From the NCBI GenBank assembly GCA_016165875.1, contig JABBOT010000080.1, forward strand, positions 30,499,326-30,563,325: a stretch of 64,000 nucleotides of DNA, given 5' to 3'. The notes below the pieces were generated by a model that made no database searches, was not told the origin of the DNA, and worked only from the letters and a program-made list of their open reading frames with translations. Below, piece after piece: positions 20,935-32,000 of this stretch. Made by a program: the position numbers and the translations under genes. This DNA is from Acanthopleura granulata (lineage: Eukaryota; Mollusca; Polyplacophora; Chitonida; Chitonidae). Numbering within the stretch: position 1 is the first letter of the stretch; the number at the start of each line of letters is the position of its first letter.

Positions 20935-23340
20935 CACTAAATAGTTACTCCTTTGTAATATAGTGAATAAGCCTTAGTACAGTATATATATATTATTACA
21001 TATATAAATGTTTCTTTAGTTAATAAGTATCATTTATAGAGTGCGAACAACCGCAAGTTCTCTCTGCGTGCATCACGCCTTGGGACGGAAAATGCCATTA
21101 CGGTTATAAAACCATATCAGTGTATATAGTAGATAAAAGTCTGCATAGAAACAGGGACAGGTGAACTGTCCACAAGGCTTGTTCGTGTGATATGAAACAA
21201 TTTTGAAGTCAGTGCGCAGGTTAATGAACAAAATACCATAAGTCAAAAGCTATGAGAAGATGAGGTTATGAAATTTTAATAAGTAGGTCAGTATAAAGCC
21301 TGCACTTATATGGCTGAAGCCGATGATAAAAATGCTAGTTGTTTTCTGGCCTTGAGATGTAATCACAAATTTTAGCTGAATCCAGTTCAGTACATCAGAG
21401 ATTGATCTAATTCATTTTTTTTCGATTTATCCATTTCAGTAAACTATATTTTTAGAATAAATTCATGTAAGCTATTAATTTTATTAGGCAAGCTACTAAT
21501 TCCCTTTACATAGCCGGTCTTGAACCCATACCTCGACAATTGCATGTGATTGAAAGGCAAGGGCAGTAACCCACATTCCTTTTTCATAACAGTGAAATAA
21601 TGATTCATGTCATTAAGAGCAGAAAATTCAAGTATGAATAACTGATTCCGTTATATTTTTTTTAATTTGTTAACGTGGATGCAGTGTGTGATGGGTGCGA
21701 ATATTGCACATCATGAGAACAAATGCAGGAGAGAAAACGACGTCACTGATGCAAATAGTCAGTACAAAAGTGTAACCATTGCAATTTTTGCCCGAAGTTC
21801 GGTGGGATAATTTGTATTTGGCAGCGATTCATGATGAAACAAAGGAATTAAATCCGCATTCCAAAACAACCAACTTAGGATGCGGCATACAGATTCGTAA
21901 CTGATTGTCCCGGTCTAAATTTTCAATGCATCTTTTAGGAAGACATTTATGCAAAAATATGCATAACTTTATTTTTACTTAAACTGCGACCCATCAGCTT
22001 TTACATCCTGTCAGATAATGACATGGATTACAGGAGGCAGAACTGTTAACATTTTCAAATGAATGACCGTATCCAATGACACAAATTAAGCCTTGTGTAT
22101 CTTAGCTCTAGGATAGCTCCCTGTCCACAGGGAGAACTGCTGTGTCAAAGTAATCATTCAAAATTTATTGTTTGTGTCACATTTATTTGGCTGTTTAGTG
22201 ATATAAAATATCACATTTCCAAAATGAAAAGTTGGAGCGTCCTATATGGACTCATATAAGGACTGCTTTACCTGGTAAATTATAAATGTTGGGCATGTTT
22301 ACTGTTTGATAGGGATTAGTTTCAGCCTTTCACCGTTGTACGGCGTGAAACCCATGCACTCACTCACTTGGTGCTGGTCGAAAACAAAGAAAGTGGGGCG
22401 GTAAGACGGAAATATGGCCCATAACCAAAATAATGTTTTCCTACATTTTTTATTTTTGCAGTTTTAAAACATATAATACAGGAGCATATTTGTTTATACG
22501 TGTCAATTTTGGTATCGTTGTACGTGTTTAAGCCATCTGGAAATTCCCCAATGCTCCTTTCGCTCAGTTTGGTGCAGTTTTGTACCAGTTCAAGTATTGA
22601 CTTAGGGAAGAAGGAAGTTGTGCACCAGTCCGAAATTTGCACAGGACTTGTATCTCGGTACTTCCAGCCTTTGTGCAAAATATGTTGTGAGGGAGTCACT
22701 TTCTTCATAGATAAAACCATGACATTTTTTTTTTACGAGAACACCTTGATCCATTTATGTCGAAGAAACAGATGCTAGTCAGGCAAGTGTCGCAGTTGTG
22801 TATACATATACGCCTTAGTATGTTCTGTTTATTAAATAAGATAATGATTTAAATCATATATCGGATAAAGTATTTCAATTTTTGTATTGAACTCAAAAAT
22901 ACATATGGCGACAATGCAAACGCGCCAAAGAAGACAGCGAGTTGTCAATTTCCTGTCCGTTTGACATGACGATACACTTAAACTGTAGGTCCTATTATAT
23001 GAGGTTTGAAAACATAGGTTGGCTAATTTTTTGCTCAGTGGCAAATGCCAATTTAAATTTTATGTCCAATGTGTACACATTGAAAAACTGATGGTGGCGA
23101 AAGATAAACGACAGCACCGATGCAATTAGTGATACCTATGAAAAATATTATTTATATCTTTCTTTTTCTCCCCCGCCCCCTAAGGGAATGCGTTGCTTTG
23201 ACATATATTTGCAAGTAATGGTGAATTAATGCAACTGCATCTGCCTTCCAATTTAACACTGGTGTTATAAATAGAACACACCACACAAAAAAAAAACACA
23301 TAATAAAATCAGGTACACACAGATGTGTAACATGCAGCCC
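20935..23340. other. Gene-free spacer
   Basis: AT-rich, no coding signal. A diverged stretch near 21700-21900 resembles 23080-23280 (gatgcaa-tagt), suggesting old repeats. Confidence 0.45.
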
Positions 23341-24390
23341 TTCTTCGTCAGATATGGTTCATCTGCCTGAGCAACCAATCTAAGGATTTGCTTGGACGTC
23401 CAAATTGTGAAGAAAAGAAGCAAAGCAAAACAACTGAATTTAACAACAGATTCTACTCAAGGCCTGCAGGTGAGACATTTTATAGCATTCAATGAAAGGA
23501 TAGAGTTATCCCACATAAATGAGCCACTAATATGAATTTATTCAATATCTGTAATAATACACTCTAAAAAGTCATCTGTAACAGTTAACGAACATGAAAT
23601 GTTCTGTTTTCAGAGTAATGTTAGAACAGATAGAACAGATGTCACTACAACGTAGTTACAGAGGACATAAAATCCTGTTAACCAACAAAAATACTCTCGT
23701 GGAATAACAGATATCATTTTTATTTCTCTTCGTTTTTTAAGCAATGTTTTATCCAAATAAATGAATAGAAGCGACAAACAGACAAAGCCTACAGAGATGT
23801 CTTCAAATGTCTGTACTTAAACATTTTGTGATGGAAACTATATATGCGGGAAGATTTTTGTGGTAATGTAATTCGCTAAAGAGAGGGAACCCGACCAACA
23901 AACTCGCTGTAGACTTATAAATATTTACCGTGACCTTACAAACGGCTTTATTTATTTATTTATTTATTTATTTGTTTAGTTGGTGTTTTACGCCACACCC
24001 AAGAATATTTCACTTGCACGGCGGCCGTCAGCATTATGGAGGGGGGGGGGGGACCAGGTAGAGTCCTGGGAAAACCCACGACTGTCCACTGGTCGCTGAC
24101 GGACCTTCTCCAGACAAAAACAAGAGAGGAAGCTGGGCTTGAACTCACACCTATAACCGGCTTTATGTCGTAGTACGTGTTACAGTTATAACTTATAAAT
24201 ATACCGTTCCATTGTGAAATACTGGTGAAACACTGTTCAGGAGTGTTTCGTTTATACAATGGCGGTCGTCCAAATTCGTAGATTTGAAAAGAACTGGATT
24301 GACTGAATTCGGTATGATCGCTGTTACTCTGTCTTGTTTAAGGCATGTTAGTGTTTATTAAAGTTTGCAGTTATTTGCATCATTTCACTG
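23340..24390. repeat. Spacer block homologous to 51545-52250
   Basis: Two stretches match by eye: 23349-23600 with 51551-51800 (shared ggatttgcttgg, ccaaattgtgaagaaa, gattctactcaag, caggtgagaca, attcaatgaaagga) and 24250-24390 with 52105-52250 (shared cttatacaatggcggtc, tactgaattcggta). The order is the same in both places. A SINE at 23942 interrupts the first copy only. Confidence 0.7.
23942..24170 (-). mobile_element. SINE family 1, reverse, with poly-G run
   Basis: An (attt)n tail at 23947-23972, then gttttacgccacacccaaga, a run of ten or more G near 24040, and cttgaactcacac at the head side. Confidence 0.8.
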
Positions 24391-25385
24391 ACAGCTTTTT
24401 TCACTTATAACTTTCTTTTCTAAATAGTTAGACGAATCTTGATGTTTTGTAATTTCTTCAAGAAACCAGTGAGCTGAACAAACTGACCGGTTTCGTGTAT
24501 ATACTGGGTCAAAAAAGTAACTGTTCATTGATATTTCCGCCAGATTATTTCGTTCCTGGTTAAGAATTAACCCGCTCCTGTAAACGAATTAATCTGTTAT
24601 CGGTAATGGTTAATTGGTTAGATGGTTAGATTGATGAAAATGAAATCCGTTATACCTGAAAAAAAAACACCAGATTTAACGAAAGATTTTTGAGGGTGCC
24701 GGTTGTCCGCGCCAAAGGTGATCACAAACGGTTTTAGTCTTGCTAGGGCAGTTATTGACTGTCACTACATCAGTCACGAAATCAACAACCATTTGTGGTC
24801 AAACATGGTTAAAAATAAGTTGTTCTTTTGCCTGGAGCGAATTAGTTCCAGTGGATGCACATGAGTGTAGGGAAAAAAAGACAATAATATTCATGCAGAG
24901 TTTCTTTCCTTTAGGCTTATGTTCAATTCTTTTGATCCAGCTTATACATCGATCTTATTTCTGTATCGTGTGGCATTGCAAGTACGTGTAGTCGCAATAC
25001 AACCTCCAGTGTATTAAAGTACTATGAACATGCATGCCAACAAAAATCTCGTTATTTTTAGTTATTTAAATCGCACGTTCATTCATGCGGAAGTAGTGGG
25101 GTTTTTTTGTCCATAAATAAACGGCATGATTGCCGCCTGTATATTGGCACATGTGTGTGTACCTCAACAATTCCAGCTATATATAATATAGAGAACACTG
25201 GAGTCACGAATGAATAACGGACTTTCTGCCTTTGCTGTGTGTATTTGCAGTTGACCACTGGTATTGTATGCCGAAATCCATTTTTATCATCCAAGTACCC
25301 TAGGTAAGTTTAACCTATGTAGACTGAGGTGTAGTTGGCAAACTTCTACACAAACGAATACCATTAAGACGTTCACTCTAATTTC

Positions 25386-25490
25386 GTGTTTTAGTCTTAC
25401 TACGACGTTACAGTCTCATTTTATGTTTCAGCCTTTCTACGAAATTACAGTCTCAATTCATGTTTTATTATAACTACGACGTTGCTTGGG
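25386..25490. repeat. Diverged 38-40-bp tandem repeat
   Basis: Two and a half units with ttttagtcttactacgacgt, tttcagcctttctacgaaat and ttttattataactacgacgt; the first two are followed by tacagtctca. Confidence 0.6.
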
Positions 25491-25781
25491 TTAGCATCCT
25501 GAAACACACCTGTCCTTAGTCTTCGTTAGATAGACCTCAAGTGGCAGGCCACAGCTTTAATGAGCCTGACTAAGCTTAGTTATGAGGAAGGGGCCGATTC
25601 CACAGAGCAGATTATGACTTACGTCAAAACCTTTGAGCTCAATTTTACAGCCGAGCTCATTTCAGACTTATCTGTTTTGAAATGTGTGTCACTTGCGCTT
25701 CGGCATGATAAACAGGCCCCAGGCAAGGCTTTATTTTAATATTTTAAGAACGTTAAGTAAGTTTAAATAAGATTTTAAAAG

Positions 25782-26346
25782 TTGCTGAGGAGGCAATGCT
25801 ATGTAACAATATGAACCTTATCTTGCATACCTGTATGAACCTGACTTCGCATGTCTATGAACCGTAACTGACATATCTGTAAGAACCTGAACTGGAATAT
25901 TTGTAAGAGCCTCAACTGGCATATATGTAAGAGGCTAAAGTGCCATATGTGTAAGAACCTTATCTGGCATGTGTGTGAACTCATGCTGACCCATTTAGGC
26001 TGTCGCCATTAACACTTTGGACAGCTGGCATTCCAATAAAACAATGCTATATATTTAAAAAATCCATCAGAAACGCACGACCATGGTAATACGTTACAGC
26101 TGTACATCATTCTGATGAAGGTAGTAAACAACTGTTGTGAACTGTCAAAATGACAATGAAAAATGGGAAACTCTAGAAAGGCTATTAAACACGCGTTCCT
26201 GTTTTTCTCGGGCAAGTTAGTGACTTCACATACGCGAGTAGCAAAGTATCTGGAATGTGAAGCTCTGTATCACGCATGACCTCCATTTGGTTCAGTCACG
26301 GTCATGCATTGTCGAAACAATGACCCTCCTCATGAAACCTTGATCG
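25782..26346. repeat. Spacer block homologous to 55213-55690
   Basis: Shares ggcaatgctatg/agcaatgctatg, the 24-bp minisatellite, the gccattaacac/gccactaaaac stretch, ctgataaagacagtaaacga/ctgatgaaggtagtaaacaa, and gaccctcctcat. It ends inside the Tc1-like relic, so part of the match could reflect transposon copies. Confidence 0.65.
25805..25985. repeat. 24-bp degenerate minisatellite
   Basis: About seven units built on tgtaagaacctgaactggca with small changes, period 24 bp. A shorter version (about four units) lies in the homologous block at 55240-55335. Confidence 0.75.
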
Positions 26347-26760
26347 AAACAATCGATGCCACCACTCAAGGAATCTGCACTCATCAGTGCACAGGGCACT
26401 TTCCCATCGTGGAAAAATCCAGCGTCAATGGGTCCTGTACCACTGAGTGACGTTGCTGTCGGTTTCGATGTAGTTCACGTGCCCTTCCTCTCCAAAGAAC
26501 AGACATTTTCGGCAATCTTGTTAAGACGTTGGGTAAGCTCTCAGCGTGTAAGAAAAGCGTCACATTGCAAACTTCCCATAGGGTATTTGTGGATCAAGGG
26601 CATTAGTCTGATGCGTTTCCACTTGATAACGATGTTAGTATCTACACTGAAACGTCGTGATAATAAACCAAGAAGTTGTATATCCATAAGAAAGACATGT
26701 ACCAGTGTACTTCCATCCCAACTTCTAAATGCCACTTAAACACGTTTCCAATGAATTTCG
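26250..26760 (-). pseudogene. Tc1-like transposase relic, copy 1
   Basis: Minus strand, in several frames. RIRLMPLIHKYPMG near 26580-26640 resembles the N-terminal DNA-binding region; RHSVVQDP near 26430-26450 and RRWIFPRW-like then TDECRF near 26370-26410 resemble the segment around the first catalytic Asp (W--V-FTDESRF). The VMVWGG region that should follow is missing, while the next segment (RFHEEGHC) is present, so there is an internal deletion. Assignment is from short motifs only. Confidence 0.45.
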
Positions 26761-27603
26761 ATAAACACACAGGAATATATTACCGCAATGAAGCCTTAGT
26801 TCTCATTAGTTCTCATTATGCTGAGGCAGCATAATCTTTAGTACGTAAGTGCGCTATGAATGCCTCAAAATAAGAGCCTGAAACTGGAAATAGGCGTGTA
26901 CAGAGACCCGAGCAAACAGTTAGGAAATTTGTTGCCAAGTTCGGCGATGTGTTAATCGGGAGCTTTCTAGAGAAGAAGCTACATGTAACAACGGATGCAA
27001 CGTCGATGTTCATCAGGTTTGGGGTCATTAGAAATGGGGTTAGGCTTAACGATGGTGCAGCCTTTCTTGCCTCCTAAAAATGAAATTCATGCAAATTATC
27101 GGCAATCACGTTCTCCTTACCTGAAATGTATTTAAGTCGTCTGAATATCGTATGACGTGTGCGGTAGGTTGTGACGAGACCACCTACCAGTTTCATGACT
27201 GAAATATCTTCGGACAAGTGTTTGTTGATTATATGTCCACATGTGTCTGGTCGTCACGGAGGGAAAACGCCCGATGGTTACTAATCTAGTTTTGAGCACC
27301 AGATTTCCCCACCATCTGCAATTGGAAACAGTCCCTTTAAAGTCACGTCATTATCAACTGAACGGCGATGCCTTGCAGGTTCGAGTAAACCATTCACATC
27401 CTAAACAAGCTGCAATAGATGTGTAATAAATGCCTGTAACATCAGGGCAGATTTTAATTGGGTCAGGAGATATCCAGTTGTGATGGAGGAAAGTCAAATT
27501 TACCATTAAAGTCGTTGATGAATATGAAGTGTGTATAGATGTCAGCACGTTATTAATAAGAGGAAAGGTTGAGAAGGCCACTTCAGGACTGGAGTTCGAT
27601 AAG

Positions 27604-27700
27604 TTTTTTATTTATTTATTTGCTTAGCATTTTACGCCATAGTGAAGAATATTTCACTCATACGACGGCGGCCAGCACTATCCGCAGATTGAAGCTCAAT
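27604..27700 (-). mobile_element. SINE family 1 tail fragment
   Basis: tttatttatttatttgctta, then gaagaatatttcactcatac and ggcggccagcactat. Confidence 0.7.
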
Positions 27701-28369
27701 CAATGTAGCTTGATTTGTCTTTCTGGGTGTTATGCTTTCACAGACAAAGAGCCAAATTTAGTAACACAAATAGTTCTCTTTATAGTTGACCACATATTGT
27801 TTTCCTAAGCTATATTAGCCTAGCCGAATGAATTGACCCAATAATTTTCCATAACTATGGGGATTCGGCGATCCGTCGAAAAAAAAAAGGAATAGAAAAA
27901 ATGTGACACTGTGATATTGTATCTCTATCAGCCACTGTAAACACATGCTTAGATATTAAAACACACCATAACATGTCTACATCCCCTTCGCAAATTTTAT
28001 CGTAATCAAATGCACGCTCTCATTTAAAACCAAGCAGTAATGTACTGATGTACTGAAATACCCTCGGCATGCAAAAGGTCACGGAACAATAGAAAAGATT
28101 CTAGAGTTTTTTTTGGTTTTTTTAGTCAGTTAAGTGGATACTCCACCAGTTAATTGATTAAGTCGTGTCATATTTAGGCAGGAAATAGTTTAAATGGACA
28201 ATGTAAAAAGGTTTTAGTTGATTTTAGTTAAACAGATGTAAGCACGGAATTTGTTCAAAGATGAGTCCGGCAGTTAATAGGATGTATGTTAAAGGCAACA
28301 TGAAAAGATGTGCAATTCAGCTGTGACCCGATGCCATTTATCCTTTCGTTTACAAGTACATAAAGATGT

Positions 28370-28560
28370 GTCTACGACGAAGGAGGATGTATATTTTTAT
28401 GTCAGTGTCACATTCCTTGTCAACAAAACTGCTAATGCTGGCTTCGACTAAATACTTTACGTCAGTGTTTGTTTCATGGTTGGCACATCGAATCACTTCA
28501 CTAAAATGTTGTATGACATCATACACATGAAATAGGTGAGTGAAAAACATTGCATTTCAG
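28370..28560. repeat. Spacer block homologous to 57765-57990
   Basis: Shares gaaggaggat-tat, ttccttgtc, gctaatgctggc(t/c)tcgacta, tttacgt(c/t)agtgtt, gagtga-aa-cattgca. It lies about 230 bp before gene B's leader acceptor but about 2.1 kb before gene C's, because SINE and unique sequence have entered the latter. Confidence 0.7.
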
Positions 28561-28789
28561 GTTTAAAAGTTTTAAATGAAAAAGTTAGTTACAACCAGTT
28601 TTAATGCCGCAAAAAGCAATACACCACAAAAAGGGGAGTGGCAGTACAAACTCTTTGGGAGTGTCATTAATTATTCAAACAATCAACAAAATGATTTCTT
28701 GTAAACAGATACCCTACAAGCATCTTATTACTGCAGTGGTCATCTTGTATATCTTTCTTCATTGTTTTTATTCTTTCCCCTTTCTGCAG

Positions 28790-28975
28790 ACAAAACCAGT
28801 TGGTAGACAGACCGATCTTGGTTGGATTGAATAGAGATAAGGACATTAGGACTACATTAAGTAGAGATAACAGCATTAGGACTGGATTAAGAGGAGATAA
28901 CAGCATTAAAGTTGGATTAAGTGAAGATAACGGCATTAGAGTTGGATAAATGACCTGGACCAGGACGTTTTAGTC
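28790..28975 (+). other. Gene B 5' leader exon (untranslated part)
   Basis: A strong polypyrimidine tract and acceptor (tttctgcag) end at 28789, followed by acaaaaccag, four 30-bp repeats, then the gene B ATG at 28976. Gene C has the same arrangement at 60148 (gcaaaaccag). This implies an upstream non-coding first exon removed by splicing. The leader holds an upstream ATG at 28949 opening a 7-codon uORF (MTWTRTF) that stops just before the main ATG and could reduce translation. Confidence 0.55.
28824..28943 (+). repeat. 30-bp tandem repeat, four copies, in gene B leader
   Basis: Four consecutive 30-bp units start at 28824, 28854, 28884 and 28914. Each begins ggatt(g/a)a(a/g) or a close variant, holds gagataa and ends in cattagg/cattaaag/cattagag-like sequence. 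Gene C's leader holds only one full unit (60182-60211) and a partial second. Copy number has therefore changed between paralogues. Confidence 0.85.
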
Positions 28976-29021
28976 ATGCAGACCAGACCCATCGTCCTGA
29001 TTTTGTTTATAGTCACGTTAG
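28976..29021 (+). CDS. Gene B exon 1: signal peptide
   Basis: Encodes MQTRPIVLILFIVTL plus one base before donor gtaagt: 46 nt, phase 1. Gene C's exon 1 is near-identical at the protein level (MQKTHIALIVLIVTL) and also 46 nt from its corresponding ATG. The following intron starts are also alike (gtaagttt and gtaagttc, then gatgaaatgttta). Confidence 0.8.
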
Positions 29022-32000
29022 GTAAGTTTGCCGATGAAATGTTTATTAAAAATATCGGTTGCGTGAACTCCTATTAATGAATCACTTGGGGGTGGGGGTG
29101 GGGCGTGGCAGAATAGTAAGGTGATAGATAACTCTGACCAGGGAGCATACGACGTCTGGGTTTCTTTATCAGTGTCCGTGCATGAGGACCCCTTACCTTC
29201 CACGACTCTTTTGTATTCATCAGCGCATCCAACATGGGAAAGTTCGTTAGTGACATGCCTAAGTTTGAAGGTTTATCCCATTCATTTGGGTTACCTCCAC
29301 TCATAAAACTCACTGTCATCGTATCTGATTGATGGTTTACTCCGCAATCAGGAATGTTTCACGTCGTAGAAACAGGGGAGAGCTTAGGGGATTCGCAGGC
29401 TGCTGGTATACCTTCGCACATACGGTCGTAGAGCAGGGCCCACTTGCACGAAACCCTAGCTACCTGCACGAAGGTAGCCACGTGGTCGTAACGGTAAGAA
29501 GGCTTCGTGCACGTGGGCCCAGGACTTAAACTCACAGCGATGGCGTTGGTGAAATCGTGGCTTGTTGGTCATTGTAATGCACTGGCACGCTTATCCACTC
29601 GGCAACGGAGGCCCCATAAATAGATGGCGATTCAGCCGTAAGTCAACACATCAAAATTTTTTATACAGATAAAAATGACTAAACCTGCTAAAGTTTATGA
29701 GTTTTACGATAGAAATACACCCCAGTTGGTTGCTGTAGTACGTAAATGTAAACCAGTGAGCAATGGGCCATAAACTCAACCTCATCAACCTTTGAGCCCA
29801 TCAGAATTTTCATTTTCGGTTTGCTGCAGTGCCAAGCAAAATGGCATCAACGCATGTACCCTATGGGAAACGGAAACCGACAAGAACTGTCTTGGGAGTC
29901 CATTGATATAAAGCTCATCTTGAATGATCGCAATTAAAGATTCTGGCTTAACAGGGTGAAGTGCTTCTGCTTGTCATCTTGACACTTTATAAACAGCTAT
30001 TTATACCTGTCCTGTAACATTGTAGGTCTCTTGGGAAGAAATGGATACGGCCTATACACATCGGGTAAAACCATTTTATTTTCTCTTTTCTTTTGCTTAC
30101 TAATGTTTTTCACGCCATGGCTAATGTGTTTGTGGGTTCCTGTAGTGATTTTATTGTCCCCATAATGAAAAAGTATAAAAATTTGCATAGGTACTTTTTG
30201 GACATAAAGTGATACCCTTCGTACCATTTTAGTTTTATTTTCAGGTTCCAGGTGGAGCTATCGATACACACCACCTCCAGGTAATGGATTAACCAGTTAT
30301 TTCTTTACAAGGTCTGTCTTTTTCTGTCCATATGCGCCTATTGTAGCAGTGGTTAAGTATAGTGAAGGTGGTATCGTTTACAAGATCCACTGCCATGCAG
30401 GTTGTATGAAGTCACGCGAAGCGGGAAACAGAACGTCGCCAGAGCTTCTGATGTTTGCCGCTACAGTAAACATTTGCTCATCATCTGTCATGATGTCTTA
30501 TCTGTCCTAAATTCATTAGAAAGAAAAACTCCTCTATTACACAGATTTTGATTCAAATAATTTTGGGGCCTCCGGGGCTCAGTCGGTTAGTGCGCTAGCT
30601 CAGCCCAATAACCCGAAGCCTCCCACCAGTGCTGTTGCTGTGAGTTCAAGCCGTACGTGGGAAGGTCTGCCAGCAACCTGTAGATGGTCGTGGGTTCCCC
30701 CCGGGCTCTGCCCGGTTTGTTCCCACCGTAAGGTTGGCCACCGTCGTACAAATGAAATATTCCTGAGTACGGCGTAAAACACCAATCAAATAAATAAATA
30801 AATCAAATAATTTTTTTTTCAAGTGACCTTTCAGTCATTAACGGTTGAAGGAGTGTATGTATGCATGTTGGCTGCCAGTTTTCAATTTACATGATAGTTA
30901 GTGGACATTTCCGAGCTGTCAGTCAAGAATGCGCATTTGACCAATGATAATCAGTATTGTTGCAAGCATGTCAACTAGAAGGCCTACACATTGGCTACAA
31001 ATGTTAAATCTGTTAAGTCATGACGTCACAATTACTTTCATTGGGAATAAAATGATAAGTAACGTTGTCACGCGAAGGGATGGTGGGACATCGGATGTGA
31101 TGGATCGATCCAATCTGTCAACAAGGCGTCTTATAAACTAGTTACACATATTCAGTCCTTCTGTGGCGTCACGACGTCACAATTGCTTTCACCGCTATTG
31201 GAATGAAAAGTAACGTTGTCACGAAAAGGGGTGGTGGGACATCGCATTTGGTGGATCTGCCCGATGCATTAAACTGATACCTTTTCACGCCATAGTTGAT
31301 GTAAAGACATATTGACGGTGGATAAGACAGCTTGTTGTGTAGGTGAGTTGCGAGTGGTTTCCTTTTATTTCTCTGCTTGAGGCACCTCTCAGATATGGGA
31401 TCGCTGGACAATTTGTGAGCTATTCTGTGATCTCATTCTCAGCCTCGGACAGTATATAGGTGAACAATTCTTGGGTACGGCTTAAAACTTCAATCAAATA
31501 AATGAATAAATGAATTGAACAACACGTATGCATAAGACCCAGAAAGTCCTTGGGAAAATTAACGCCAGCTTTAAGTAACTCTTAAAAAAAGTTCCCGAGG
31601 TTGCTTTAGAATACCCATCGGATTCCATTATACCCTGCACAATGATTTGTAGCAGTTCACAGTTTTTCTCCCTAAAATGCCGTCAACTGAATGCAATAAG
31701 TACTAAGATAGCATATATTCAAGACTAAAGTCACCGTGTGCATTACGATTCTTGTGTTCTCAGTTTATTTCTGGATAATATACTGCGTCCGTTGTGAATG
31801 TGAACTTTACTGGGCAAGGGTCACTCTTCATGCTTGGTTAACCTTTTCTACAGAATGCCTGGACGTTGCCATTGTTGGAGGGGGTATAGGTGGCATGTAT
31901 ACCGCTTGGCGACTCCGAGAACGAGGCTTGAAAATCGCAGTCTTTGAAAACACGGATCGAATCGGAGGTCGGATGTTCAGTGTGTTTTTGCCTTCCGTGC

